Both the position numbers and the translations under genes were made by a program. DNA of 63,524 nucleotides from Alphaproteobacteria bacterium (GTDB lineage Bacteria; Pseudomonadota; Alphaproteobacteria; Thalassobaculales; Thalassobaculaceae), in NCBI GenBank assembly GCA_024742605.1, contig JANSYC010000017.1:1-63524 (forward strand), read 5' to 3'. The notes below the pieces were generated by a model. It made no database searches. It was not told the DNA's origin and was given only the letters and a program-made list of their open reading frames with translations. Every line of letters starts with the position of its first letter. The stretch's first letter is position 1. Positions 27,510-37,859 of the stretch are shown in pieces.

Positions 27510-28157
27510 ATGATCCGTCCTCTCATGATGGCGATAGTTCTGTTCGGGGTTGGTCTGCCCTCAGGGCCGCCGCCCCTTGCTCATCCCCATGCGTCCATAA
27601 CACTGGAAACCAGCCTGCAGGTTGACGCGGACGGCAAGGCCAGCCGGTTGCACCAGGTTTGGACCTTCGATGCGCTCTACACGGCCTTCGTGCTGGAGGG
27701 CGTGGCGGAAACGCCGGCGCTCGCGGCGCAGGTGGTGCGTGAGGTGGCGGAGGAAAATCTTCGGAATCTCGGGGAGTATGCCTATTTCACCGAGATCCGT
27801 CTGGGCGGCGCGCAGATCGTCACGGAACCTGCGACGGACTTGACGACCGCATTGGTGGAGAGTCCCAATGGCGCACGGCTACAGATGGCCTTCACCTTAC
27901 CGTTCGAGAAGCCGCTGGACCTGTCCGACGCCGCCCTGGTCTACGCGGTCTTCGACCCGAGCTTCTATATCGATATGCGCCACAAGGTTCCGAGTGATGC
28001 CCGGCTCGAAGGCGGGAACGGCTGCGCGCTTGAAATGCACCAGTCCGAGCCGAGCCAGGATATCGCAAATCTGGCGGCCGCCCTCGACAAGGAGGCTGAA
28101 CCGATCCCCACCCTCGGCCGTCATTTCGCACAGTTCATTGAGGTCGCCTGTCGATGA
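27510..28157 (+). CDS. DUF1007 family periplasmic protein
   Basis: The 215-residue protein starts with a signal-peptide-like hydrophobic stretch ending in LAHPHA, then a DUF1007 pattern: HQVWTFDALYTAFVLEG and ALVYAVFDPSFYIDM. DUF1007 proteins are almost always encoded next to NicO/RcnA-type nickel/cobalt transporters and probably act as accessory metal-binding or binding-protein-like components in the periplasm. The stop overlaps the next gene as ATGA. Confidence 0.88.
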   Translation: MIRPLMMAIVLFGVGLPSGPPPLAHPHASITLETSLQVDADGKASRLHQVWTFDALYTAFVLEGVAETPALAAQVVREVAEENLRNLGEYAYFTEIRLGGAQIVTEPATDLTTALVESPNGARLQMAFTLPFEKPLDLSDAALVYAVFDPSFYIDMRHKVPSDARLEGGNGCALEMHQSEPSQDIANLAAALDKEAEPIPTLGRHFAQFIEVACR

Positions 28158-29161
28158 GCGCCCCCGAAATCAGCCGGCCTTCCGGCGTGACACCCTGGCT
28201 GACGGGACTGGTCCTGCTGGCGACACTGCTGGGTCTGGGAGCGATCCTGTTGCCGGAGACCAGCGGGCTGATCGACGGCCTGCGCGAGGCGCAGCTGGCG
28301 GTGCACGAGCAGCTCACGGCGGCGGTCCAGGCGGTTCAGGGGGATCCCGGGGCAGGCCTCTGGTTGATGGCGATCAGTTTCGCGTACGGCGTCCTGCACG
28401 CGGCCGGGCCCGGCCATGGCAAAGTGGTGATCGCGACCTATCTCGGAGCCGGAACCGCCTCGCTCCGGCGGGGTGTCGCACTGTCCTGCGCAGCGGCCCT
28501 GGCCCAGGGGCTGACCGCCATCGCGCTCGTGATCGTCGCCACTTCGATGCTCGAGATGGGATTCCGCGACACCCAGGGCTCCGCCCTCGGCTTCGAGATT
28601 GCCAGCTATGCCACGGTGACGCTCCTCGGGCTCTGGCTGACGGTCCGCGCGATCCGCTCCCTGCTGTCGGTGGTCCGCGCCGGCGGTCTGAGCGTCGGAC
28701 ACCCGCACCCCGAACACCACCATCATCACCACGGAACCGAAGAGGCCTGCGAGACCTGTGGACATGCCCACGGTCCCAACCGGGCGGATCTGGAGCGCGA
28801 CGGCGGCTGGGCGGCGATGGCCGGGGTTGTCACCTCGATCGGGTTGCGCCCCTGCACCGGCGCGATCCTGGTTTTGCTGATCGCCGAGGCCCTGGATCTG
28901 CGATGGGCCGGGATCGGGTCGGCCCTGTCGATGGCGATCGGGACCGCACTCACCGTCTCGGCGATGGCGGCGCTGACCGTGCACGCACGCAGCCTGGCGA
29001 TGCGCTTGATGCAAAGCACTTCCGCGCGCCGCTCCGGTCTGGGACGCCATCTTCCGATGCTGGCGCGGCTGCCTATGCTGATCGGCGGCGTGGCGATTGC
29101 CGTTCTGGGAGCGAGCCTGACCTGGGCCGCGGTTTCGACCCCGGCGCACCCGCTGTTCTGA
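28154..29161 (+). CDS. NicO-type nickel/cobalt transporter
   Basis: The 335-residue membrane protein has FAYGVLHAAGPGHGKVVIATY near residue 80, a classic NicO motif, then a cytoplasmic loop rich in histidine and cysteine (HPHPEHHHHHHG plus CETCGHAHG, about 180-205) and GLRPCTGAILVLLIAEAL. It moves Ni2+ or Co2+ across the inner membrane; the direction (import versus RcnA-like efflux) is unclear. It is translationally coupled to the DUF1007 gene. No riboswitch was seen upstream. Confidence 0.9.
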   Translation: MSAPEISRPSGVTPWLTGLVLLATLLGLGAILLPETSGLIDGLREAQLAVHEQLTAAVQAVQGDPGAGLWLMAISFAYGVLHAAGPGHGKVVIATYLGAGTASLRRGVALSCAAALAQGLTAIALVIVATSMLEMGFRDTQGSALGFEIASYATVTLLGLWLTVRAIRSLLSVVRAGGLSVGHPHPEHHHHHHGTEEACETCGHAHGPNRADLERDGGWAAMAGVVTSIGLRPCTGAILVLLIAEALDLRWAGIGSALSMAIGTALTVSAMAALTVHARSLAMRLMQSTSARRSGLGRHLPMLARLPMLIGGVAIAVLGASLTWAAVSTPAHPLF

Positions 29162-29174
29162 CGACCCCCCCGGA

Positions 29175-29972
29175 TCAAAATTCCCGGAACAGCCGACCGA
29201 ACCCGTCGGTCCGATCGTCGACACCGACCAGCCGCAGACAGTCCCAGATCATCGCCTGGTTGGAGACCACGACCGGCTTTCCAAGGCGACGTTCCAGATC
29301 GTCGACAATTTCGACCGACCGCATGGCCCCGCAACTGAAGAACAGCGCGTCCGCGTCGGGATGTCTGGCGGCCGCCGCCATCGCGTACTCGGTCAGGAAA
29401 TCCGGCGGCACCCGCACCATCTGGCTGTCGAACTCGAGGCCGAGGCCATAGATCCCCGCGACCTCGATGCCCCGCGCCTCCAGATATTCGACCTCCATCT
29501 GGTTGACCGCGTCCACATAGGGCGTGCAGACCACCACCCGCTTCGCCTCGAACGCCCGCAAGGCCCGGATGACACCGGTGATCAGCGAGCTGGTCTTGGC
29601 GTTCGGCGCGCCCTGGGACAGCAGCTCGAACACCCGTTCCTCGCCCAACACCAGACTGCCGGAGGTGCAGGCGTAGCTGATCACGTCGAGCGAGCCGTCC
29701 GGCAGCACCACCGAGGCCGCCCGCGCAAGATCCTCGGCCACATCGGTCAGGCTTTCGACGGTGATGGAATCCGCGTTCCGCACCCGTGTGAAATGCAGCC
29801 CGATTCCCGGTGGGGTCAGACGAATGACATCGTCCTGCACGGTCTGCTCGGTCGCCAGCAGCACGTAGCCGATCTTTCCGCGCGGGTGGCGCCCGGCGTC
29901 GAACCGCACCTGGGGCAGATCCGGGTTGACTGTGCTGTCGGCACGGGCCGATCTGGTGTCGAGCGGGGTCAT
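29175..29972 (-). CDS. Asp/Glu racemase superfamily enzyme (maleate isomerase/arylmalonate decarboxylase-like)
   Basis: The 265-residue protein carries the two conserved active-site cysteines of this superfamily in SYACTSGSLV (about residue 85) and FFSCGAMRS (about 205), plus VVCTPYVDAVNQMEVEYLE and VVVSNQAMIWDCLRL. Relatives isomerise maleate or decarboxylate arylmalonates. The exact substrate is unknown. The ATG at 29972 is chosen because an upstream ATG at 30020 would overlap the divergent membrane-protein gene, though the ribosome-binding site is weak at both. Confidence 0.85.
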   Translation of the reverse strand: MTPLDTRSARADSTVNPDLPQVRFDAGRHPRGKIGYVLLATEQTVQDDVIRLTPPGIGLHFTRVRNADSITVESLTDVAEDLARAASVVLPDGSLDVISYACTSGSLVLGEERVFELLSQGAPNAKTSSLITGVIRALRAFEAKRVVVCTPYVDAVNQMEVEYLEARGIEVAGIYGLGLEFDSQMVRVPPDFLTEYAMAAAARHPDADALFFSCGAMRSVEIVDDLERRLGKPVVVSNQAMIWDCLRLVGVDDRTDGFGRLFREF

Positions 29973-30018
29973 GGCCGAAGTGTGACAGCCGCAGCAGCGT
30001 TGTGCTAGCCCTCGATCC

Positions 30019-30231
30019 ATGACTGGGCCCGGACATCACGCGAGCGGGGTGATCACGACCCTGCTGTTTCTGGTGCTCGCGCTGGCGCTTGTTCTGGGTG
30101 GCGCGGCGGTGCTCGGCTTCCTGTTCGTGACCAATTTCATGACCGTTGTCGCGCTGGCCCTCGTGCTGGTCGTGGCGGGGCTTCTCCGGTGGAGCCGGAG
30201 GCGGCGGCGAGACGGCCCCGAGCGCTGGTGA
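30019..30231 (+). CDS. Small two-helix membrane protein
   Basis: The 70-residue product has two hydrophobic stretches (about residues 12-35 and 40-58) and an Arg-rich C-terminal tail (RWSRRRRRDG). No family is recognised and no strong ribosome-binding site precedes the ATG. It may be only a chance frame, but it keeps a clean hydrophobic-then-basic design and sits in its own slot upstream of ileS. Confidence 0.45.
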   Translation: MTGPGHHASGVITTLLFLVLALALVLGGAAVLGFLFVTNFMTVVALALVLVVAGLLRWSRRRRRDGPERW

Positions 30232-30354
30232 CCCCCCGATTCGGCCCGCGCTCCCTTTGAGTTGCCTCGACAGGGGGCGATGGCTATGATCCGCCGCCCT
30301 GAAACCGGGGATTTCAAGCCCTCTCCGACCCTCCAGCCCACGCCGAGACATTCC

Positions 30355-33300
30355 ATGAGCACCGATCAGGACGTCCTCTTCGAACCCGTTTCCTCCAGCC
30401 TCGACATGGCGGGCCTGGAAGACGGCATTCTGGAGGATTGGAAGAGCGCGCACACGGTCGAGCAGGCCTTCGCCGAAAACGCTCAGCGCGCCGAGTCCTT
30501 CGTGTTCTACGAGGGTCCCCCGACCGCTAACGGGAAGCCGGGCATCCATCACGTCTCGGCGCGGGCGGTGAAGGATCTCTACTGCCGCTATAATTTCATG
30601 AAAGGCTACGCGGTCGACCGCCGGGCCGGGTGGGACACCCACGGCCTGCCGGTCGAGGTGCAGGTGGAGAAGCAGATCGGCTCCACCGGCAAGAAGGACA
30701 TCGAGGCCTATGGGGTCGCAGAATTCAACAAACTGTGCCGGGAGTCGGTGTTCACCCATATCGGCGACTGGAAGCAGCTGACCGAGCGGATGGGATTCTG
30801 GGTCGATTTCGACCGGGCCTACATCACCTACAAGAACGAGTACATCGAGACGGAATGGTGGATTCTGAAGAACTTCTGGGAGCGCGGCCTGCTGACCCAG
30901 AACTTCAAGACCACCATGCACTGCCCGCGCTGCAACACCTCGCTCTCGGACCATGAGGTCAGCCAGGGCATGAAGGAGGATGTGGACGACCCGTCGATCT
31001 ACGTGAAGTTCCGGGCCGATACCGAAAGTCTGGTCGGCAAAGGGGTGATCGACGCCACCGAGACCCGCCCGGTATTCTTCGTGATCTGGACCACCACACC
31101 CTGGACCATCGCCGCCAACGTGGCGATCGCGCTGGCGGGCGACGCCACCTACGTGCTGGCCCAGCAACTGGACGAAGACGGCAGCCCGGTCGACCCCGAC
31201 GAGTTGCTGATCGTGGCCGAAGCTCTGCTCGACTCCGTCTTCGGCGAAGACCGCTGGCGGGTGGTCAGGAAAGCTTCCGCGCAAGAGCTGACGGGCGCGA
31301 CCTATCAGCCCTGTCTCGAAGGCCGGGTCGAAAGCGAAGGCACATCCAACATCGTCCTGATCGACGAGATCGTGGAGATCAGCGACGGCACAGGCCTCGT
31401 CCACATCGCCCCGGCCTATGGCGACCTGGAGATCGGCCAGCGCCACGGCCTGGCCCTGAACCATTCGGTCGATCCGGACGGCACCGTGGTCCCCGAAGTT
31501 CGGGTTCCGGGCAGCGCCGAGCCTGCCGAGTTCGTCAGCATGTTCTTCAAGACCGCCGACAAACAGATCATCAAACACCTGAAACAGCGCGGCCTGATGC
31601 TCCGCTCCGGTCGGGTCAGCCACGCCTATCCCCATTGCTGGCGCGACGACAGCCCTTTGCTTTTCCTCGCGAAATCGGCCTGGTATGTCAGGACATCGGC
31701 GCTGAAGGACCGACTGGTCTCGAACAACAAGAAGATCAACTGGCATCCGCAGCACGTGCGGGACGGCCGGTTCGGCCGTTGGCTCGAGGGCAATATCGAC
31801 TGGGCGCTCAGCCGGGAGCGGTATTGGGGCACCCCGTTGCCGATCTGGCAGACCGAGGACGGCGACAGCCTGTGCATCGGTTCGGTCGCGGAACTCTCGG
31901 AACTGGTCGGCCGCGACCTGACCGATCTGGATCTGCACCGGCCCTATGTGGACGACATCACCTTCGAGAAGGACGGCAAGACCTGGCACCGCACGCCGGA
32001 GACCGTCGATGTCTGGTTCGACAGCGGGGCGATGCCCTATGCCCAATGGCACTATCCGTTCGAGAATCAGGCCGCGTTCGAGGGACAGTTCCCGGCCGAC
32101 TATATCTGCGAGGGCATGGATCAGACCCGCGGCTGGTTCTACTCGCTGCACGCGATCGGCACGCTGCTGACATTCGAGGGCAATGACGAGGTCCCGGCCG
32201 GCCCGCTGGCCCATCTCGGAGGCGATCAGGGCGCGTTCAAGAACGTCGTGTCACTGGGCCTGGTGAACGATGCCGAAAACAAGAAGATGTCGAAGTCGCG
32301 CGGCAATATCGTCGACCCCTGGGCGATGATCGCGAAATACGGCGTCGATCCGCTGCGCTGGTACTTCCTGACCACGCCGCACGGCGCCAACACGCCCTTC
32401 AGCGAGGCCGACCTGAGCCTGGTGCTGCGCAGCACCTTCCTGCCGCTCTGGAACGTGTACAGCTTCTTCGTCACCTACGCGAACATCGACAAGCCGGATC
32501 TGAGCGCTGCCGCCGCCGCCGCGCGTCCGATGGCCTCCCGCCCGGAAATCGACCGCTGGCTCGATGCCAAATGCCAGAAGCTGATCACAACCGTGACCGA
32601 CGCGATGGACCGCTACGAAGTTTCCACCGCCATCAAGGCGATGGATCAGTTCGTCGATCGGGAATTGTCGAACTGGTATGTCCGGCGCTGCCGGGAGCGA
32701 TTCTGGGGCCGAACCGGAGCCGAGGATGCCGCCTGCGCCTACCTGACCCTCTACGACGTGCTGGTCACCATGGCGAAGCTGATCGCGCCGATCGCACCGT
32801 TCTTCTCCGAATCGCTGTACGGGAATCTGACCAAGGACCAGACCGACGCGGCGGCTTCGGTCCATATGGCCGATTGGCCGACCGCCCGCGGCGGGGTTGT
32901 CGAGCAGGATCTGATCGACGCGATGGAGGTGGTCCTGCGCATCTCCTCGCTCGGCCGGACCGCGCGCACAAAGGCCGGGGTGAAGATCCGGCAACCGCTC
33001 GCCCGTCTGCTGGTCCGGGTGGCACAGCCGTCGGAACGGGCGGTGATCGAGAAGTACAAGGCGATCATCCAGGAAGAGCTCAACATCAACGCAATCGAGT
33101 TCATCGCCCGCGAGGACGAGAGCGCCTACTTCTCGTACAGCCTGCGTCCCAACCTTCCGGTCGTGGGCAAGCGGCTGGGCAAGCGGATCCCGCTGATCCG
33201 CCAGCAGTTGGCGGATCCCGCCGTGGTTCAGAAGGCGGTCGCCGCGATCCTCGCCGAGCAGCCGGTGATGATCGAGCTGGACGGGGTCGAGGAGACCTTC

Positions 33301-33666
33301 ACCGCGGACGACTTCCTGCTGGACGTGGAAAGCGGCGGCGACTTCGCGGCCACCAACGACGCCGATTATTTCGTGGCCCTCGATCTGGAGCTGACACCGG
33401 CCCTGATCGAGGAGGGTCGAGTGCGCGAATTGATCCGCCATGTGCAGGAGCTGCGGAAGAAGGCCGGTCTCGCCATCACCGACCGGATCACCCTCGGCAT
33501 CGGCATCGGCGATCTGTTCGACCTGAACGACACTGTCCGCGCTCGGCTGTCCGAAGCCCTGCTGGCACCCACCATCCAGACCGACGAGGTCCCAGACGCC
33601 CTCACGCGCGAAATCGTGCAGATCGACGAGACCGACGTAGTGGTCACCTTGGCGAAGTCGACCTGA
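30355..33666 (+). CDS. ileS: Isoleucyl-tRNA synthetase, type-2-like
   Basis: The 1103-residue class I synthetase charges tRNA-Ile. It has FYEGPPTANGKPGIHH at the HIGH region (about residues 55-70), the DRRAGWDTHGLPVE catalytic segment, an editing domain with TTTPWTIAANVAIALAG, and KMSKS in NKKMSKSRGN (about residue 643). The length and the NGKPGIHH form fit the longer type-2 (eukaryote-like) IleRS rather than the roughly 950-residue type-1 enzyme. Type-2 enzymes are generally less sensitive to mupirocin. ATG at 30355 gives a family-typical start. Confidence 0.93.
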   Translation: MSTDQDVLFEPVSSSLDMAGLEDGILEDWKSAHTVEQAFAENAQRAESFVFYEGPPTANGKPGIHHVSARAVKDLYCRYNFMKGYAVDRRAGWDTHGLPVEVQVEKQIGSTGKKDIEAYGVAEFNKLCRESVFTHIGDWKQLTERMGFWVDFDRAYITYKNEYIETEWWILKNFWERGLLTQNFKTTMHCPRCNTSLSDHEVSQGMKEDVDDPSIYVKFRADTESLVGKGVIDATETRPVFFVIWTTTPWTIAANVAIALAGDATYVLAQQLDEDGSPVDPDELLIVAEALLDSVFGEDRWRVVRKASAQELTGATYQPCLEGRVESEGTSNIVLIDEIVEISDGTGLVHIAPAYGDLEIGQRHGLALNHSVDPDGTVVPEVRVPGSAEPAEFVSMFFKTADKQIIKHLKQRGLMLRSGRVSHAYPHCWRDDSPLLFLAKSAWYVRTSALKDRLVSNNKKINWHPQHVRDGRFGRWLEGNIDWALSRERYWGTPLPIWQTEDGDSLCIGSVAELSELVGRDLTDLDLHRPYVDDITFEKDGKTWHRTPETVDVWFDSGAMPYAQWHYPFENQAAFEGQFPADYICEGMDQTRGWFYSLHAIGTLLTFEGNDEVPAGPLAHLGGDQGAFKNVVSLGLVNDAENKKMSKSRGNIVDPWAMIAKYGVDPLRWYFLTTPHGANTPFSEADLSLVLRSTFLPLWNVYSFFVTYANIDKPDLSAAAAAARPMASRPEIDRWLDAKCQKLITTVTDAMDRYEVSTAIKAMDQFVDRELSNWYVRRCRERFWGRTGAEDAACAYLTLYDVLVTMAKLIAPIAPFFSESLYGNLTKDQTDAAASVHMADWPTARGGVVEQDLIDAMEVVLRISSLGRTARTKAGVKIRQPLARLLVRVAQPSERAVIEKYKAIIQEELNINAIEFIAREDESAYFSYSLRPNLPVVGKRLGKRIPLIRQQLADPAVVQKAVAAILAEQPVMIELDGVEETFTADDFLLDVESGGDFAATNDADYFVALDLELTPALIEEGRVRELIRHVQELRKKAGLAITDRITLGIGIGDLFDLNDTVRARLSEALLAPTIQTDEVPDALTREIVQIDETDVVVTLAKST

Positions 33667-33700
33667 CCGAACACCCAGCCGAAGGGAGCAAAGGCCCCAG

Positions 33701-34723
33701 ATGACCGGACCAAGCACCTCCCAGCAGCCCGATTGGCGTGAGGCCATCGCCCTTTATTCTGAGGGACGCGACAACGATCTTCTGGGTTATCTCGGCCGCG
33801 TGTCCATGGAGAAGAGGTCCGACCGCGTTGTCGCGGGCTTTCTTCGAGGCTGCCTGAACCACCGCAGAGGCCAAGCGAGGCTGGCCCATCAGGCGTGGCT
33901 GGGAGCGGACCTTGAGGACTACGAAAAAGTTCTCACCCGGTTTACGCCAGAACCGAAGGTCTGTTTGGCGTTTGCCCGCCAAATGCTCGGTTACCGGGGG
34001 GGCGACGAGACCCGTAGGACAATCCTGCTGGCGACAGCGCCGAAGTCGGGTTCGACCTTTGTCGAACTCATTCTGGGCCGCCTGCTCGGTCTCGGTCGGA
34101 CCTCAGTATCGCCCCGGACCGGAGACCAATGGACCTTCGAGCTCCACGATATGCTGGAAGGGTTGAAAAACAACGATATTCTGAAAACCCACGACCAACG
34201 CTCGGTCCGCCTTCATGCGATAGTCAATCTATTTCGCCTGCGTCCGGTGGTCTTGGTCCGGAACATCTTCGATAGCCTGATCAGCCTGCACCATCACTCC
34301 AGAGACGACCAGCTTCCCGAGACGGTCACCGGGCTTTCGGCGGAGGACGCCTTCTGGCTGACGGTGTATCGAGCGGCTCCACGATATGTCGACTTCTTCG
34401 CCAGTTGGACTGCGGCCGCCCGTACTTCGGACAGCGTGCTCATCCTGGACTACGAGACCAACAAGCAGGACTGGGTGGCGGCAATCGAAAGGATTTGCGC
34501 GCACCTCCGCTTGAATGTCAGCGCGGACGCCATTCACGCGGCAGTCGTCAAGGCCGAAGAAGAGCGGCTGACGAATCCGTTCTCAGCCAGGTTCCGCTCC
34601 GGCCGATCGAACCAGACCGACGCGCTGAGCGGAGACGTTCACGACTTTGTCCGTCGGCTGTACCGCCGATATCCCGATGTCGATTTCAGGTCCATAGATC
34701 CGGGCTGGTCGCCGCCGTCGTGA
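33701..34723 (+). CDS. Sulfotransferase-domain protein
   Basis: The 340-residue protein contains the PAPS-binding 5'-phosphosulfate loop TAPKSGSTFVELIL near residue 110 and the 3'-phosphate-binding VVLVRNIFDSLISLHHH near 185. These are standard for sulfotransferases that use 3'-phosphoadenosine 5'-phosphosulfate. Residues 1-100 form an extra helical N-terminal segment. A substrate such as a polysaccharide or lipid cannot be named, and no PAPS-synthesis gene is nearby. The gene follows ileS by 34 bp. Confidence 0.85.
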   Translation: MTGPSTSQQPDWREAIALYSEGRDNDLLGYLGRVSMEKRSDRVVAGFLRGCLNHRRGQARLAHQAWLGADLEDYEKVLTRFTPEPKVCLAFARQMLGYRGGDETRRTILLATAPKSGSTFVELILGRLLGLGRTSVSPRTGDQWTFELHDMLEGLKNNDILKTHDQRSVRLHAIVNLFRLRPVVLVRNIFDSLISLHHHSRDDQLPETVTGLSAEDAFWLTVYRAAPRYVDFFASWTAAARTSDSVLILDYETNKQDWVAAIERICAHLRLNVSADAIHAAVVKAEEERLTNPFSARFRSGRSNQTDALSGDVHDFVRRLYRRYPDVDFRSIDPGWSPPS

Positions 34724-34805
34724 TGCGGTGGCCCGGACACTTGAACCGCGCCGGGCCGTCGCCAAATTGCGCACTACAATTTCATGATGTGCGAGGTGGC
34801 GTGCG

Positions 34806-35684
34806 GTGAACGCGTTCAAGACCGGGATCCTTTTGGCGGCCATGACCGGGCTGTTCCTGGCCGCCGGCTATGCGATGGGCGGCGAAGGCGGTCTCTTGAT
34901 CGCGCTCATCGTTGCCTTGGGCATGAACGGGATCGCCTACTGGAATTCCGACAGGATCATCCTGTCGATGTACAAGGCCCGCGAGGTCGGTCCGACCGAC
35001 CTGCCCTGGTTCCACCAGATGGTCGAGCAGTTGGCCCGACGGGCGGATCTGCCGATGCCCAAGGTCTATGTCATCGATCAGGAGCAGCCGAACGCATTCG
35101 CGACCGGCCGAAATCCGGAGAACGCCGCCGTCGCTGCCACCACCGGTCTGCTCAAGCGTCTGAGCCATGAGGAGATCGCGGGCGTGATGGCGCATGAGCT
35201 GGCCCATGTGAAAAATCGCGACACCTTGATCTCGACCATTACCGCCACCCTGGCCGGCGCGATTTCGATGCTGGCGAATTTCGCGATGTTCAGCTCGATG
35301 TTCGGCGGCAATCGGAACAACCCGATGGGCGCGATCGGTGCCATCGCGATGATGATCCTCGCCCCGTTGGCGGCCGCCCTGGTGCAGATGGCGATCAGCC
35401 GGGCGCGGGAATACGAGGCCGACCGGATGGGGGCCGAGATCTGCGGCCGACCGCTGTGGCTGGCCTCCGCCCTCGAGAGCCTCGAGCGCAATTCGCGGGC
35501 GATCGACAACAATTTCGCTGAAAAGAATCCCGCCACCGCCCATATGTTCATTATCAACCCGTTGCACGTCCACGCGGTGGATGGACTGTTTTCCACCCAT
35601 CCGGCCACCGCGAACCGCGTGGCAGCACTTCGGGCCATGGCAGGACAGGGCTCCGGACCCGCATCGCGCGGGCCCTGGGGCTGA
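34806..35684 (+). CDS. htpX: HtpX family membrane metalloprotease
   Basis: The 292-residue inner-membrane zinc protease has four hydrophobic segments, two at the N terminus and two after the active site. The metal motif HELAH lies in [12 protein letters not shown] near residue 128, with the third ligand in REYEADRMG. HtpX degrades misfolded membrane proteins as part of envelope stress quality control. The start is GTG at 34806, with GAGG about ten bases upstream. Confidence 0.93.
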   Translation: MNAFKTGILLAAMTGLFLAAGYAMGGEGGLLIALIVALGMNGIAYWNSDRIILSMYKAREVGPTDLPWFHQMVEQLARRADLPMPKVYVIDQEQPNAFATGRNPENAAVAATTGLLKRLSHEEIAGVMAHELAHVKNRDTLISTITATLAGAISMLANFAMFSSMFGGNRNNPMGAIGAIAMMILAPLAAALVQMAISRAREYEADRMGAEICGRPLWLASALESLERNSRAIDNNFAEKNPATAHMFIINPLHVHAVDGLFSTHPATANRVAALRAMAGQGSGPASRGPWG

Positions 35685-35760
35685 TCGCAACAGAGAAATC
35701 GTTAACGCCGGCACCGAATGGCCTTTACGGGCACGGGCCCGGCATGGTGAAACCCGCGTT

Positions 35761-37107
35761 ATGAACACCTCAAAGACATCGCCCTCCGCCAAGCCGGCCG
35801 GAACCAAGGCCGCCGCCTCCAAGGCCGTGTCCGCCTCCCGCAGCGTGGCCTACGATCTGCTGCGCGCGGTTCTGTCGAAACGCACGCCTTTGGACGAGGC
35901 ACTGGCGGCCCATGACGGACTGGCAAAACTTCCGGAGCGCGACCGCGGCTTCACCCGCATGCTGGTGGGCACGACCCTGCGGCGCCTCGGCCAGATCGAC
36001 AAGATGCTGGACCGCTGCATGAGCAAGCCGCTGCCGCGCAAAGCCGAGTCCATGCGCGAGGTGCTGCGGATGGCGGTGGCGGAACTGGTGTTTCTGGGCG
36101 TCGCCCCGCACGCGGCGGTCGACAGTGCTGTGACCCTGATCCGATCGCGCGGCTACGAAGGCATCACCGGGCTCGCGAACGCGGTTCTGCACAAGATCGC
36201 GCGGGAAGGCACCGGCTGGCTGCAGAACATGGACGCCCGCGACGCGCTGCCGGATTGGCTGGCCGCGCGCTGGGTCGCGGCCTATGGGGCGGACACCGCC
36301 AATGCGATGGCCGAGGCGTGTCAACTCGAGCCAACCTTGGATCTCTCGGTCAAAACCGATCCCGAGGGCTGGGCCAAAAAACTGGAGGCCAAGCTCCTGT
36401 CGACCGGGACCCTGCGGCGCGGCTTCGACGGGCCGATCGAGCGTCTGGCCGGGTTCGCCGAGGGGGCATGGTGGGTGCAGGATCTGGCGGCGGCACTGCC
36501 GGTCAAACTGCTTGGAGATGTCTCCGGCAAAATCGTGTTCGATCTGTGCTGTGCGCCCGGCGGCAAGACCGCGCAGCTGGTGGCAGGTGGAGGCGAAGTG
36601 ATTGCGGTTGACCGTCTGGCCGCCCGTCTGCGTCGGACCGAGCGCAATCTGACCCGCCTGGGCTTGGCCGCCTCGACGGTCGAAGCCGATGTCACCACCT
36701 GGAGGGCGCCGGGTCAGGCGGACGCGATTCTGCTTGATGCCCCCTGCAGCTCGACCGGAACCATCCGTCGGCATCCGGACGTCCCGTGGCTGAAGGCGAC
36801 CGTGGATATCGACTCGCTCGCCAAACTTCAGGACCGGCTGCTTGACGCGGCGGTGAAGCTGCTGAAGCCGGGTGGCATCCTGGTGTACTGCGTCTGCTCG
36901 CTGGAGCCGGAAGAGGGTGAGGCTCGTGCCGCTGCTCTGCTGGACCGGCACAAGGATCTCACCCGGAAACCGGTCACGGCAGCCGAGATCGGTGGCTTCG
37001 CGGACCTGATCACGCCGGACGGCGACCTCCGCAGCCGGCCCGACCTGCTGGCGGCTCATGGCGGACTCGACGGTTTCTTCGCGACCCGGGTGGTTAAGTC
37101 CGGCTAG
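35761..37107 (+). CDS. rsmB: 16S rRNA m5C methyltransferase, RsmB/NOP family
   Basis: The 448-residue protein has an N-terminal NusB-like RNA-binding domain and a C-terminal SAM-dependent methyltransferase with [34 protein letters not shown] (catalytic Cys near 329) and [12 protein letters not shown] (Cys near 379). RsmB makes m5C967 in 16S rRNA. A Lys/Ala/Ser-rich stretch opens the protein. It starts the conserved rsmB-rpe-heparinase-like neighbourhood. Confidence 0.92.
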   Translation: MNTSKTSPSAKPAGTKAAASKAVSASRSVAYDLLRAVLSKRTPLDEALAAHDGLAKLPERDRGFTRMLVGTTLRRLGQIDKMLDRCMSKPLPRKAESMREVLRMAVAELVFLGVAPHAAVDSAVTLIRSRGYEGITGLANAVLHKIAREGTGWLQNMDARDALPDWLAARWVAAYGADTANAMAEACQLEPTLDLSVKTDPEGWAKKLEAKLLSTGTLRRGFDGPIERLAGFAEGAWWVQDLAAALPVKLLGDVSGKIVFDLCCAPGGKTAQLVAGGGEVIAVDRLAARLRRTERNLTRLGLAASTVEADVTTWRAPGQADAILLDAPCSSTGTIRRHPDVPWLKATVDIDSLAKLQDRLLDAAVKLLKPGGILVYCVCSLEPEEGEARAAALLDRHKDLTRKPVTAAEIGGFADLITPDGDLRSRPDLLAAHGGLDGFFATRVVKSG

Positions 37108-37180
37108 TCTGGAGCTTGTGAGGGGCCGCAGGGACAAGGCGTGCTTGAAGGGTTTACCGCAACCTGATAACGACCCTGCT

Positions 37181-37846
37181 ATGACCCGTGACATCCTCAT
37201 CGCACCGTCGATTCTGTCGGCCGACTTCGCAGCGCTCGGCGCAGAGGTGCGGGCGATCGATGCCGCCGGCGCCGACTATATCCATGTCGACGTGATGGAC
37301 GGCCATTTCGTGCCGAACATCACGATCGGACCGGGCGTGGTGAAGGCCCTGCGGCCGCACACCGAGAAAGTGTTCGACGTTCACCTGATGATTTCACCGG
37401 TGGACCTGTTCATTGAGGATTTCGTGACCGCGGGCGCGGACATCGTCACGATTCATCCTGAAGCCGGCGCCCATGTGCACCGGACGCTGCAGCTGATCAA
37501 GGCCCTGGGCGCCAAGGCCGGGATATCCCTCAACCCCGGAACACCGATCGACGTGGTCGACCAGGTGATCGATCTGGTCGATCTGATTCTCGTCATGACG
37601 GTCAATCCGGGCTTCGGCGGACAGGCCTTCATCGCCAGCCAGCTTCCCAAGATCGAGGCCCTCCGCACGCGGATCGACGCCTCCGGACGGGACATCCGGC
37701 TGGAGGTCGATGGCGGCGTCAACGTGGAGACGGCGCAGCAGGCGATCGCGGCCGGTGCCGACGTTCTTGTGGCCGGTACGGCCACCTTCACCGGCGGACC
37801 GGATCGCTATGCCGAGAACATCCGCCGGCTGAGGACGGGACCCTGA
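37181..37846 (+). CDS. rpe: Ribulose-phosphate 3-epimerase
   Basis: The 221-residue TIM-barrel enzyme interconverts ribulose 5-phosphate and xylulose 5-phosphate in the pentose phosphate and Calvin cycles. It shows [42 protein letters not shown] and EVDGGVN, covering the metal ligands and catalytic acids. It is 73 bp downstream of rsmB and 13 bp before the heparinase-like gene. Confidence 0.95.
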   Translation: MTRDILIAPSILSADFAALGAEVRAIDAAGADYIHVDVMDGHFVPNITIGPGVVKALRPHTEKVFDVHLMISPVDLFIEDFVTAGADIVTIHPEAGAHVHRTLQLIKALGAKAGISLNPGTPIDVVDQVIDLVDLILVMTVNPGFGGQAFIASQLPKIEALRTRIDASGRDIRLEVDGGVNVETAQQAIAAGADVLVAGTATFTGGPDRYAENIRRLRTGP

Positions 37847-37859
37847 TCGGAGCGGCGGG

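Noticed and set aside
28726-32214. 1162-residue minus-strand frame
   Set aside because: Antisense across NicO, the racemase gap and ileS; low-complexity product with no domain.
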